DNA of 64,000 nucleotides from assembly GCF_008704205.1 (NCBI RefSeq), contig NZ_VXLC01000029.1, positions 97,230-161,229 of the forward strand. Direction: 5' to 3'. The stretch is from Nocardia colli. Its GTDB lineage: Bacteria; Actinomycetota; Actinomycetes; Mycobacteriales; Mycobacteriaceae. The notes under the pieces are model-generated. The model saw only the letters and a program-made list of their open reading frames with translations. It was not told the DNA's origin and searched no databases. Below are positions 16,668-26,106 of this stretch, one piece after another (within the stretch, counting starts at the first letter, position 1; each line of letters begins with the position of its first letter). The position numbers were made by a program, and so were the translations under genes.

Positions 16668-17327
16668 ATGTCCGCGCTCACCGTGCCGACGGCACCGCTG
16701 CGTATCCTGCCCGCGGGGGACCGGTCGCTGCTCGTCGCGCCCGACCGGCACGCCGATCTGGTCGCGTTCATCGACCTGCTGCGGCGCGAATTGCCGGTCG
16801 GCGTAGACGATGTGCTGCCCGCGGCGCAGACCGTTCTGGTCACCACCGGCGAGACCGCAGACGTTCGGGCCGTTGAAGAGCGACTGCGGCAACTGTTCCG
16901 GAGTGTGCAGGGTGCCGGAGCGGTCGAGGCGGAACCGGAGGCGGTGTGCGTCATCCCGGTCCGTTACGACGGGCCGGATCTGGAAAGTGTTGCGGCACTG
17001 TTGGCCATCTCGGTCGCCGAACTGATCGCCGCGCACACCCGGGCGGTGTGGCGGTGCTCGTTCATCGGATTCGCCCCGGGCTTCGGCTATCTCGAATCCA
17101 GCGGATCCGGACTGGCCGTACCGCGCCGCACGGAGTCGCGGACCGCCGTGCCCGCGGGCTCGGTGGCCTTGGCCGACGGGTACAGCGCCGTCTATCCTCG
17201 GCGTTCACCCGGCGGCTGGCAGCTCATCGGCACCACCGACCTCCGGATGTGGGACCTCGACCGGGCCGAGCCGTCGCTGCTGCGCCCCGGCACCCGGGTC
17301 CGGTTCATCGACGAAGGGGCGCAATGA
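16668..17327 (+). CDS. pxpB: 5-oxoprolinase subunit B / KipI-type protein
   Basis: The 219-residue protein carries the allophanate-hydrolase-subunit-1 fold. RILPAGDRSLLV is at the N-terminus, FIGFAPGFGYLE in the middle, and PRRTESRTAVPAGSVALADG with YSAVYPRRSPGGWQLIG near the end. PxpB works with PxpA and PxpC to hydrolyse 5-oxoproline (pyroglutamate) to glutamate using ATP. It starts 10 bases after the transporter stop. Its own stop overlaps the pxpC ATG (ATGA), as expected for partner subunits. PxpA (LamB/YcsF family) was not found in the window. Confidence 0.88.
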   Translation: MSALTVPTAPLRILPAGDRSLLVAPDRHADLVAFIDLLRRELPVGVDDVLPAAQTVLVTTGETADVRAVEERLRQLFRSVQGAGAVEAEPEAVCVIPVRYDGPDLESVAALLAISVAELIAAHTRAVWRCSFIGFAPGFGYLESSGSGLAVPRRTESRTAVPAGSVALADGYSAVYPRRSPGGWQLIGTTDLRMWDLDRAEPSLLRPGTRVRFIDEGAQ

Positions 17328-18211
17328 GTTCGACTTGTCGCACCGTATTGCGGGTTCTCGACGCGGGTCCGCTGAGCACCATCCAGGACCTCGGCAGGCC
17401 CGGCTGGTTCTCGGTCGGCGTCGGGGTTTCCGGTGCGGCCGATCGAGGTTCGCTGAAGCTGGCGAATCGATTGGTCGGCAATCCGGAAGACGCCGCGGGC
17501 ATCGAAACCTTGCTCGGCGGACTGGAACTCGTCGCCGAGGCGCCGGTGCTGCTCGCGGTGACCGGTGCCGACGCGCCGATCACCGTGGACGGTGTGGCGC
17601 AGGCCAACGCGTCCGTGCTGGCGCTGCGCACCGGGCAGCGGCTGAGGCTCGGCCTGGCCGCCGCCGGGTTGCGCGTGTACGTCGCGGTGCGCGGCGGCAT
17701 CGCCGCGGACGAGGTGCTCGGCTCGCGCAGCCGGGACACCCTCGCCGGACTCGGCCCGGAGCCGCTGGCCGAAGGCGAGCAGCTGAGTGCGGGCGCGGCG
17801 GACGAGTTGCCGTGGCCGAATGTTGCTGTGGCGCCGGTGCTCTCGATGAACCCCGGGGTTGTCACCGTCCGGGTGCAACTCGGGCCGCGAGACGACTGGT
17901 TCACTGATCCGCAGTCGCTGTTCACCGGCACCTGGGCGATGACCGACCGAGCCGACCGGGTCGGCGTCCGGTTGGCCCGGGTCGGCGACGAGACGCCCCT
18001 GACCCGGATCAACGACAAGGAGCTGCCCACCGAGGGCATGCCGCTCGGCGCCATCCAGGTGCAGCCGAGCGGTGAACCGGTGGTGTTCCTCGCCGATCAC
18101 CCGATCACCGGCGGCTACCCGGTGATCGGGACCGTCGTCACCGCCGACGTCGACCTGCTCGCGCAGCTACGCCCCGGCCAGCACCTGCGGTTTCGCCCGG
18201 CCACCGCCTGA
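17324..18211 (+). CDS. pxpC: 5-oxoprolinase subunit C / biotin-dependent carboxyltransferase-like protein
   Basis: The 295-residue protein matches the allophanate-hydrolase-subunit-2 family. LSTIQDLGRPGWFSVGVGVSGAAD near the N-terminus, LLGGLELVAEAPVLLAVTGADAP, RVYVAVRGGI, and GMPLGAIQVQPSGEPVVFLAD with PVIGTVV at the end are all recognisable. It is the PxpB partner. The overlapping start fits stoichiometric translation. It is the last gene of the module. The following bases 18212-18401 hold no recognised element. Confidence 0.88.
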   Translation: MSSTCRTVLRVLDAGPLSTIQDLGRPGWFSVGVGVSGAADRGSLKLANRLVGNPEDAAGIETLLGGLELVAEAPVLLAVTGADAPITVDGVAQANASVLALRTGQRLRLGLAAAGLRVYVAVRGGIAADEVLGSRSRDTLAGLGPEPLAEGEQLSAGAADELPWPNVAVAPVLSMNPGVVTVRVQLGPRDDWFTDPQSLFTGTWAMTDRADRVGVRLARVGDETPLTRINDKELPTEGMPLGAIQVQPSGEPVVFLADHPITGGYPVIGTVVTADVDLLAQLRPGQHLRFRPATA

Positions 18212-18401
18212 CCGGCTTATGCACTGTGCACAGCGGCAGCGGGCAAACCCTGGCCGGTTGCGTAGTGACAGGTCCGCGGACCGTCGTGTGAACTGAGACC
18301 CTCTTTCGGTCCGTCGGGCGCTCGATGGTGTCCCGGTTGGCGGCCGCTGCTGCAGCGGCTTCTGGCTTCGATGTCATCTTCGCCTGAGAGGTACTCCGCC
18401 C

Positions 18402-19727
18402 GTGCTCCGTGCTTGTCGTGCCGCGTGCACCGTAGGTTTCACGCTCGCTCTGTCTCTCGCGGTCGCCGCTCCGGCCACCGCCGGACCGGATCTGCCGAAC
18501 ACCGGCCAGGTGGGCACTCAGCCCGCCTGGCCGGTGCGGCCCGACGAGAACCAGCTCCCGCCGCTGCCCCGCGAAACCGACATCTACTCGGTCATTCCCG
18601 TGCCCATGCCCAAGGACGACCGGTGGTACGACGACCCGGCCGACCTCGACCGCTACGCCGACGGCGACGTGATCCGCAAACGCGTGGTGACCAGCTATCT
18701 GCTGGCCGTGCCGTGGCCGCCGGTGCACACCGAACAGATCCTGTACCGCAGCACCGACAGCCGCGACCGCCCGATCGTCACCGCGACCACGGTCATGATC
18801 CCCGGCATCCCGTGGCTGGGCCCCAGCCCGCGCCCGGTCATCTCCTATCAAGAGGCGATCGACGGCTTGGATCCGGCGTGCAACCCGTCGCACACAGTCC
18901 GCGCCGGAACGATGAAGGAAACCCAGCTGCTACTCCAGTTCCTCGGCGAGGGCATGGCGGTGTCGGTTCCCGACTTCAACGGCAAGACCAGTACTACCCT
19001 CGCACCGAGCGAAGGGCGAATGGTCCTCGATGGTGTCCGCGCGACCCGTCGTGGCGGCTTGGGCCTGGCCGATTCCCCGGTCGGACTGTGGGGCTACTCC
19101 GGCGGCGGCAGCGCCACCGGCTGGGCCGCCGAACTGCACCGCAGTTACGCGCCCGAGTTACCGATCAAGGGCAGCGCCCAGGGCGGCGTTCCCGGCGACA
19201 AGCACGCGATGACCATGTTCGCCATGGACGCGGGCGCCGGTCTGGCCGGCCAGGCAGATTTCGTCGGCTGGATCTGGCTGATCGGATTGTCCAGGGAATA
19301 CCCGGATTTGATCCCGCTCGACAAGTTCCTCACCGCCGACGGCATGACCCTGGTCCACGACATCGACAACCGCTGCCTCTACACCGCGGCCGCTACCGGC
19401 GCTTGGCGGCCGCTGAAGAACTACTTGAAGGACCCCAAGGCGTTCCTCGACCCCGACATTCAAAACGTCTTGCATCGAGACAGTCTCGGCTACGCGGACA
19501 CCCCGGACGTCCCGGTGGCGATGTGGCACTCCATGACCGACCCGATCATCCCCATCGCCGCCATCGAGCCCGTCGTGCAGCGTTACTGTGCCGCGGGCGC
19601 GAACCTCCGCTTCTTCAGAGTTCCCGCGACAGAACATATTTCGGCCGAACTGGTCGGCTACGAACCGTCGCTGCTATGGCTGACCGCCGTTCTCGCCGGT
19701 GGCGATCCCGGTCCCACCACCTGCTGA
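18402..19727 (+). CDS. secreted lipase, LIP family
   Basis: The 441-residue protein begins with a signal peptide (Arg-containing n-region, then VGFTLALSLAVAAPATA) and is exported. The alpha/beta-hydrolase nucleophile is in GLWGYSGGGSATGW. The acid is in WHSMTDPIIP, and the His in ATEHIS near the C-terminus. The long N-terminal part and the helical lid fit the secretory lipase family PF03583, common in mycolic-acid bacteria. The start is GTG 18402. Its last 54 bases lie antisense to the end of the NRPS gene. Confidence 0.88.
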   Translation: MLRACRAACTVGFTLALSLAVAAPATAGPDLPNTGQVGTQPAWPVRPDENQLPPLPRETDIYSVIPVPMPKDDRWYDDPADLDRYADGDVIRKRVVTSYLLAVPWPPVHTEQILYRSTDSRDRPIVTATTVMIPGIPWLGPSPRPVISYQEAIDGLDPACNPSHTVRAGTMKETQLLLQFLGEGMAVSVPDFNGKTSTTLAPSEGRMVLDGVRATRRGGLGLADSPVGLWGYSGGGSATGWAAELHRSYAPELPIKGSAQGGVPGDKHAMTMFAMDAGAGLAGQADFVGWIWLIGLSREYPDLIPLDKFLTADGMTLVHDIDNRCLYTAAATGAWRPLKNYLKDPKAFLDPDIQNVLHRDSLGYADTPDVPVAMWHSMTDPIIPIAAIEPVVQRYCAAGANLRFFRVPATEHISAELVGYEPSLLWLTAVLAGGDPGPTTC

Positions 19728-22700
19728 GCGCACGTCGGTGGGGCGGAGCACCGCTCCGGGAGTAGGGCCGGACGGCAGGAAGCCGGAGGTGATGAACTCC
19801 CGGATGTACGCGTCGAGTCCGGCTTCGGTGATCGGCGGGCAGTCGATCCCGGTGTCGGCGAGGGCTTTTCGGGTGTGCGCGTCGCCCCAGTCGAGGTTCG
19901 CCAGGCCTAGGTAGTTGGTGCTCAGCAAGGCGGCGCGAACGAGTGAATCGTCGCCGATCGCGTTGCGCCGCTGCGATTCCTCGGCGAGCGCGGCGCGGAC
20001 GGTATCGAGCGGGGCGATGGTCACCGGGAGTCCGTGATAGCGCAGGCAGGTGAAGATGTCGCCCACGGTCACCGGGGTCTTGTTGACCAGGTGGTACACG
20101 GATTCCGAACGTGGCCGGAGCGCGAGTTCGACGATGGCGCGGGCCACGTAGGTCACCGGGACGAGGGAGACGGTCGCGTCGCCGACATCCGGTGCCAGGC
20201 CGAGGATCGCGGCGGCGCGGACCATGTTCCAGAACGAGTCGTCGGCGCTGTTCACGCCGGCTTTCAGATCGCCGCTGATGGTTCCCGGACGGTAGATGCC
20301 GATCGGGATGCCGCGTTCGCCGGCTTGGCGGACCAGTTCTTCGGCAGCCCATTTGGAGGTGACGTAACCGTTGTCGGAGAGCTGGTCGGCCCGGAGCCGG
20401 GCGTTCTCTTCGATCACTCCCGGTGCCTCCGTCGTGGGGACGGTGGTGCCGAGGGTTGAGACGAAATGCACCGGCTTGAGCCGTCGTGTCGTCGCGAGGC
20501 GGAGTACGTCCCGGGTTCCCTCGACGTTGGCCGTGCGTAGCCGTGCGTACGGGTCGATGTGATTGACGCGGGCACCGTTGTGCAGGATGACGTCCACGGT
20601 CTCGGCGAGCCGGGCATGGTCGGCTTCGGAGAGCCCTAGTCGCGGTGCGCTGAGATCGCCTGGGACAGCGACGATCCGAGCTGCGACGGTGTCGTCCCAC
20701 AGGCGATAACGGTGCAGCGCCCGCCGGATCCGATCGACACCTTGCGCCGCGGTATCGGCTCGAACCAGGCAGAGCACCCGGGCGTCGGTGCGCGTCAGCA
20801 GTTCTCGGAGCAGGTGGGCGCCGAGGAAGCCGGTCGCGCCGGTCAGCAGCACTTCGCGCGGTGGGCCGGAGTGCGCGGGCAGGCAACTGTGGCCATCGAT
20901 TCCGGCGTCGAGGACGGCATCGTCAGCCGGGGTGGCCGCCTTGGTCTGCTCCGCAGTGCCGGTGAGATGGGCGGCGAGGCCACCCACCGTGGGCGTGCTG
21001 AGCAGTGCCGACATCGGCACCGCGTAGTCGAGCCGGGCCGAAAGCCGTTGGTGCAGGGTGAAAGCCATCAGCGATGAGCCGCCGAGTTCGAAGAAGTCGT
21101 CGGTGATCCCGATCGGGGAGACGTCGAGGACCTCGGCGAATACCTCGGCGATGGCCCGTTCGAGGTCGGTCGACGGCGCGACGCCGTCCCGGGAGACGAA
21201 GACCGGCTGGGGGAGCGCGGCCCGGTCGAGCTTGCCGCTGGTGTTGACCGGCAACGCATCGAGTAGCAGCACCGCCGACGGCACCATGTAGGCGGGGAGC
21301 GCCTGAGATACCGACTGCCGCAGTGCATTCGGGTCGATCACCGCATCGGGCGCGGCGACCACGTAGCCGACGAGACGATCACCGGCCTCGGAAGGCTTCA
21401 CGGCGACGGCCGCCTGAGCGACGGCAGGATTGGCGAGCAGCGCGGTCTCGATATCGCCCAGCTCGATGCGGTGCCCGCGCACCTTCACCTGGAAATCGCT
21501 GCGTCCGAGGTACTCCAGCGTCCCGCGCGTGTTCCAGCGCACCAGGTCCCCGGTTCGATACATGCGCGCACCGGGTTCGGCCGGGTTCGCGACGAACCGT
21601 CCGGCGGTGAGCCCGGCCGCGCCGTGATAGCCGCGCGCGAGTTGCACTCCGGCCAAATACAGTTCGCCGACCGCACCCACCGGCACCGGCCGCAACCGCG
21701 CGTCGAGGACGACGGCCCGCGAATTCCATTCCGGCACACCGATCGGCACCGTAGCCGCCGGATCGGCGGGATCGACCTGGTGCTCGGTGATGCTGACCGC
21801 GGCCTCCGTCGGGCCGTACAGGTTGTGCACCTCGGCGCGGCTGATCGCGTCGAACGCCCGCGCCGTCTCCGGGGCGAGCGCCTCACCGATCACGAAAACC
21901 GCACGCAGCGAAGCTACTTCGGCGCCGGTGGCGTGACCGGCGAACGTGGTCAGCATGGTAGGCACGAAATCGGTGAGCGTGACCCGATGCGTGGCGATCA
22001 ACCCGCACAGCGCCGCTGGATCACGATGATCGTCCGGCCCGGCGATCACCATCCGCGCACCCGCGCGCAGCGGCAGGAAGTAGCCCCACAGCGATACATC
22101 GAACGTCGCCGGGGTCTTCTGCAAATAGATGTCGGCGGCACCGACGCCGTACCGATGCTGCATCCAGTCGAGCTGATTGACGATCGCCTCGTGGCTGATC
22201 ACGACACCCTTCGGGCGTCCGGTCGATCCGGAGGTGTACATGACGTACGCGGGATGCGCACCGCGCAACGGCCTACGTCGCTCGTCTTGGCGCACGGGTG
22301 TGGAATCCAGATGCGTGAGATCGAGGGTGTCGACGGCGTGCGCCGCCGTGACGGTGAACCCGTCTCCACTCGTGGTCAAGACACACTGCGGCGCAGCGGA
22401 ATCCAGCACATACCCGATCCGCTCGGCCGGATGATCCGGATCGATCGGCACCCACGCACCGCCCGCCTCGGCGATCGCGCACAGCGCCACAACCTGATCG
22501 AGAGACCGGCGCATGGCCACCGCAACGACCGACTCCGGGCCGACACCCTGCCCGATCAACCACCGCGCCAGCCGGTTACACCTGTCGCGCAACTCCGCAT
22601 AGGTCTGCGTCGCCGACCCGAAGACGAGAGCGACGGCATCCGGCGTCGCCTCGGCATGACGCTGCACCGCCGCGCCGAGCGTCTCCGGCGCGACCGCATG

Positions 22701-25700
22701 ATCGGCTCCGGCCGACCAGGACTCGATCAGCCGCCGCTCATCCGGATGCACCATATCGATGTCACCGACCGCGCCGCCCGGATCGGCGGCCACCTGATGC
22801 AGCACCCGAACATAGGCATCGAGGAACCGCAGCACCGTCGGCTCGTCGAAAAGGTCGGTGGCATAGTTGAATCGAATGATGATGTGGCCCGGCGTGCCGT
22901 CGTCGGCATGCTCGTCCACCACCGCGATATGCAGATCCGTCTTCGCCGTCCGGGTATCCACGTCGAGTCCGGAGAACGTGAGACCGGGCAGCTCGAGGCT
23001 GGCCTTGCCGAAGTTCTGGAACGCGAACCCGACCTGATACAGCGGATGCCGCCCCGGCGACCGCACCGGATTCACCGCATCGACGACATGCTCGAACGGC
23101 ACCTCCGAGTGCGCGAAGTTCGCCAGATCCCGCTCCCGCGTCCGGTCGAGCAGCGCGGCGAAGCTCTCGCCGAGATCGATCCGGGTCCGCGACACCGTCG
23201 TGTTGACGAACATGCCGACCAACTCGTCCAGGGCCGCCTCGGCCCGATTGGTCATCGGCACCCCGATGGCCACATCGGCGCTGCCGGACAGCCGGGACAG
23301 CAGCACGGCCAGCGCCGAGCGCATCACCATGAACAGCGTCGCCTTGTGGTCGCGTGCGACCGCGAGCAATTCGCGGTGCAGGCTGGCCGGCACCGGCCGC
23401 TGGGTCGCCGCACCCCGCAGCGACGCGGTACTCGGCCGGGTCCGATCGGTCGGCAGATCGAGCTCGTCCGGCAGCCCGGCCAGCTCCGTGGTCCAGTAGG
23501 AAAGCTGCTGGGACAGCATGGAATCCGGATCCTCGCGAGAACCGAGCAACTCTTGCTGCCACAGCGCATAGTCCGCGTACTGGATCTCCAGCGGCCGCCA
23601 CATCGGCGCGGTTCCCGCGGACCGCGCGGTGTAGGCAAGCGCGATGTCCCGGGCCAGCGGGGCCAGCGACGAACCGTCGGCGCAGATGTGGTGCACCGCG
23701 CACACCAGCACGTACTCGCTCGCCGTCCGCAGCAGCCGAACCCGCAGCGGCACTTCGCTCGCCACGTCGAAACCCCGCCACAGGATGGCCCGGATGCGCT
23801 CGGCCACCGCGTCCGGCGTCGCGGTCGGCATCTCCTCGACCGCGAAATCGGCAACGACACTGTCGGTTTCGAGCGCCAGCTGCCGCGGCCCGGTGGCATC
23901 AGCGGGATACATCGTGCGCAGAATCTCGTGCCGCGCCACGGTATCGGTGAACGCTGCCCGCAAGACCGCGATATCCAGATCGCCGGACATGTTCAGCGCG
24001 AAGCCGATGTTGTCCACCGACGATTCCGGATCGAACTGATTGCGCAACCAGAACCGCAGCTGCGCCGGCGACAACGGCACCCGCTCCGGCCTCGACCGGG
24101 CGAGCAACGCCGGCCGCCCCTTGTCGAACCGCTGCGCCTGGATCGCCTTCGCCAACGCCGCCACCGTCGGATGATCGAACAGCAACCGGGTCGGAATCCG
24201 CGCCTGCCACGTCTCGCTCAACCGCGCCGCGACCTGCGTCGCGAGCAGCGAATTACCGCCCGAGGCAAAGAAATCGGAGTCCGCGCCCAGCTGATCCTGG
24301 CCCAGGACTCGAGCGAATACCTCGGCGATCAGCTCCTCGCCGGGACCGGACAGCGACCGGCAGGCGAGCTGCTCGATCGCGCGCAGGCGCAGCGCCGCCC
24401 GATCCGCTTTTCCGGTGGGCGTCAACGGAATCCGGTCGAGCACGGTGATCGAGGTGGGCAGCATGTACTGCGGCAGCAGACGCGCCAACGCGCTGGTCAG
24501 ATCGGCGGTGTCGAGCAGATGACCCGGCTCGGCCTGGACATAGGCCGCGAGCGTGGTCTCGCCCGCCGCGGTCCGCCTATCGACGGTGACCGCCGCCCGC
24601 ACCCCCGACTGCCGCCCCAGCACCGATTCGATCTCGCCGAGCTCGATCCGGAAACCACGGACCTTGACCTGATCGTCGCTGCGCCCGAGGTATTCGAGCT
24701 CGCCGTCGGTGCCCCGGCGCACGATGTCGCCGGTCCGATACATCCGGGTGCCCGCCGCACCGTGCGGGTCGGCCAGGAAACGCTGCGCCGTCAGCCCGGA
24801 TCGAGCGTGGTAGCCGCGAGCCAGCCCGGGCCCGGAGACATACAGCTCGCCCGCGGTACCGACCCCGACCGGGCGTAGTCGCTTGTCGAGCACCCGGCAG
24901 TTCATGCCGGACAGCGCCGACCCGATGGTCACGGGGCGATCCGGCGACAGCGGCGAACTGATCGCCACCATGATGGTGGTCTCGGTCGGGCCGTAGCCGT
25001 TGAAGAACCGGCGACCGGGCGCGGCCCACCGGCGAACCAGTGGCGCGGAACAGGTTTCGCCACCGACGACGACCACGCGCAGCAGATCCAGCCCGGTCGG
25101 TTCGAGCGAGGCCAGCGCCGACGGCGTCATGAACGCATGGCTGACCTGGTGCCGTGCGATCAGACTCGCCAGCTCGGCACCGCCGTACACGGTCGGCGGC
25201 ACGATCACCATGGTCGCGGCCGCCCCCACCGCGAGCAGCAACTCGAGCACCGAGGCGTCGAAGCTCGGCGACGCGAAATGCAGGGTGCGCGCGTCCGGAG
25301 TGAGCGAGTACCTGGCGATCTGCTCGGCACAGAACGCGGCCAGCCCGGCGTGCGTGACCGCGACACCCTTCGGCCGGCCGGTCGAACCGGACGTGTAGAT
25401 CACGTACGCGGTATTCGAAATCCGCAGCAGCGCAGGACGATCGAGATAGGAAATGGGGTTGGTCGACTCCGTCGAGGTGCGCACGACGAACTCGGGATCG
25501 TCGATCGCGAGCCAGCGCGCCCCGGCCGGCAGCGCGGGCGCGGATTCGCTGGTGGTCAGCCCGATTTCGGCGGCGCAGTCGGTCAGCTGGAACTGGATGC
25601 GCGTGCGCGGCAGTCCCGGATCGATCGGCACGAACGCGGCCCCGGTCTTCGCCACGGCCCACACCGCGAGCACCGAATCGATCGACCGGGGCAGCGCCAC

Positions 25701-25940
25701 CACGACCGCCGTCTCCGGACCGGCTCCCATGGCGAGCAACGTGCGCGCCAATTGCGCGGAGCGCGCGTCGAGTTGGCGGTAGGTGATCGAGCTGTCCCCG
25801 CACACCGCTGCGACGCCGTCGGGATTGCGCTCCACCGCCGAGGCGAGCAGCGCGGCGAGTGTGGGTGAGTGCGACGCCGAGGTCCGGCGGGAACGCGCAC
25901 GCCGAGCGGCCGAGGGGGTCCGCTGAATACCACTGGTCAA
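19674..25940 (-). CDS. dimodular NRPS, A-T-C-A-T with terminal thioester reductase
   Basis: The protein has 2088 residues. Adenylation domain 1 spans about 24-520 (YTSGSTGRPKG, NGYGPTETT, YRTGD). Carrier 1 spans 530-600 (Ser564 in GGNSLL). A condensation domain spans 618-1055 (HHICADG at 750-756, LCL-like). Adenylation 2 spans 1085-1575, carrier 2 spans 1595-1662 (Ser1623 in LGGSSL), and a reductase domain spans 1696-2065 (GATGFLGAH, Tyr1859-x3-Lys1863). No epimerase or loading C domain is present. Both A domains keep the Asp that binds an alpha-amino group. My reading of the ten specificity positions is DALFVGGIMK for A1 and DVWDFILVSK (Ser-like but diverged) for A2. Reductive release should give a dipeptide aldehyde. 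The apparent start is TTG with a weak ribosome site. No MbtH protein or phosphopantetheinyl transferase is in the window. Confidence 0.95.
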   Translation of the reverse strand: MTSGIQRTPSAARRARSRRTSASHSPTLAALLASAVERNPDGVAAVCGDSSITYRQLDARSAQLARTLLAMGAGPETAVVVALPRSIDSVLAVWAVAKTGAAFVPIDPGLPRTRIQFQLTDCAAEIGLTTSESAPALPAGARWLAIDDPEFVVRTSTESTNPISYLDRPALLRISNTAYVIYTSGSTGRPKGVAVTHAGLAAFCAEQIARYSLTPDARTLHFASPSFDASVLELLLAVGAAATMVIVPPTVYGGAELASLIARHQVSHAFMTPSALASLEPTGLDLLRVVVVGGETCSAPLVRRWAAPGRRFFNGYGPTETTIMVAISSPLSPDRPVTIGSALSGMNCRVLDKRLRPVGVGTAGELYVSGPGLARGYHARSGLTAQRFLADPHGAAGTRMYRTGDIVRRGTDGELEYLGRSDDQVKVRGFRIELGEIESVLGRQSGVRAAVTVDRRTAAGETTLAAYVQAEPGHLLDTADLTSALARLLPQYMLPTSITVLDRIPLTPTGKADRAALRLRAIEQLACRSLSGPGEELIAEVFARVLGQDQLGADSDFFASGGNSLLATQVAARLSETWQARIPTRLLFDHPTVAALAKAIQAQRFDKGRPALLARSRPERVPLSPAQLRFWLRNQFDPESSVDNIGFALNMSGDLDIAVLRAAFTDTVARHEILRTMYPADATGPRQLALETDSVVADFAVEEMPTATPDAVAERIRAILWRGFDVASEVPLRVRLLRTASEYVLVCAVHHICADGSSLAPLARDIALAYTARSAGTAPMWRPLEIQYADYALWQQELLGSREDPDSMLSQQLSYWTTELAGLPDELDLPTDRTRPSTASLRGAATQRPVPASLHRELLAVARDHKATLFMVMRSALAVLLSRLSGSADVAIGVPMTNRAEAALDELVGMFVNTTVSRTRIDLGESFAALLDRTRERDLANFAHSEVPFEHVVDAVNPVRSPGRHPLYQVGFAFQNFGKASLELPGLTFSGLDVDTRTAKTDLHIAVVDEHADDGTPGHIIIRFNYATDLFDEPTVLRFLDAYVRVLHQVAADPGGAVGDIDMVHPDERRLIESWSAGADHAVAPETLGAAVQRHAEATPDAVALVFGSATQTYAELRDRCNRLARWLIGQGVGPESVVAVAMRRSLDQVVALCAIAEAGGAWVPIDPDHPAERIGYVLDSAAPQCVLTTSGDGFTVTAAHAVDTLDLTHLDSTPVRQDERRRPLRGAHPAYVMYTSGSTGRPKGVVISHEAIVNQLDWMQHRYGVGAADIYLQKTPATFDVSLWGYFLPLRAGARMVIAGPDDHRDPAALCGLIATHRVTLTDFVPTMLTTFAGHATGAEVASLRAVFVIGEALAPETARAFDAISRAEVHNLYGPTEAAVSITEHQVDPADPAATVPIGVPEWNSRAVVLDARLRPVPVGAVGELYLAGVQLARGYHGAAGLTAGRFVANPAEPGARMYRTGDLVRWNTRGTLEYLGRSDFQVKVRGHRIELGDIETALLANPAVAQAAVAVKPSEAGDRLVGYVVAAPDAVIDPNALRQSVSQALPAYMVPSAVLLLDALPVNTSGKLDRAALPQPVFVSRDGVAPSTDLERAIAEVFAEVLDVSPIGITDDFFELGGSSLMAFTLHQRLSARLDYAVPMSALLSTPTVGGLAAHLTGTAEQTKAATPADDAVLDAGIDGHSCLPAHSGPPREVLLTGATGFLGAHLLRELLTRTDARVLCLVRADTAAQGVDRIRRALHRYRLWDDTVAARIVAVPGDLSAPRLGLSEADHARLAETVDVILHNGARVNHIDPYARLRTANVEGTRDVLRLATTRRLKPVHFVSTLGTTVPTTEAPGVIEENARLRADQLSDNGYVTSKWAAEELVRQAGERGIPIGIYRPGTISGDLKAGVNSADDSFWNMVRAAAILGLAPDVGDATVSLVPVTYVARAIVELALRPRSESVYHLVNKTPVTVGDIFTCLRYHGLPVTIAPLDTVRAALAEESQRRNAIGDDSLVRAALLSTNYLGLANLDWGDAHTRKALADTGIDCPPITEAGLDAYIREFITSGFLPSGPTPGAVLRPTDVRSAGGGTGIATGENGGQP

Positions 25941-26060
25941 GCTCTGGTCCCGCCATACGAAGTGACAAAGGGGCCTGATGCTACAACGCCGCCGCGGGGT
26001 TTACCACCGATGGGAAGCAGCTATAAGCGCACGTGCTCAGCCCAGTCGCACGGCGCGGAG

Positions 26061-26078
26061 CAGTACATTACGGTACTG
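26061..26078. promoter_or_regulatory. inverted repeat upstream of the NRPS gene
   Basis: CAGTAC-6 bases-GTACTG lies between the PaaX stop and the NRPS start, about 125 bases before the latter. It is a candidate operator. It could equally be a weak terminator of the kyn operon. Confidence 0.35.
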
Positions 26079-26106
26079 GGTGCCAAGAGATTTCGAATTC
26101 CGAGGA

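Noticed and set aside
14495..16954. 819-residue - strand frame across MFS and GntR genes
   Set aside because: It runs antisense to the clear MFS/PxpB genes and has no domain.
21471..24878. 1135-residue + strand frame antisense to the NRPS
   Set aside because: Arg/Pro/His-rich translation without motifs; it is a shadow of the NRPS codons.
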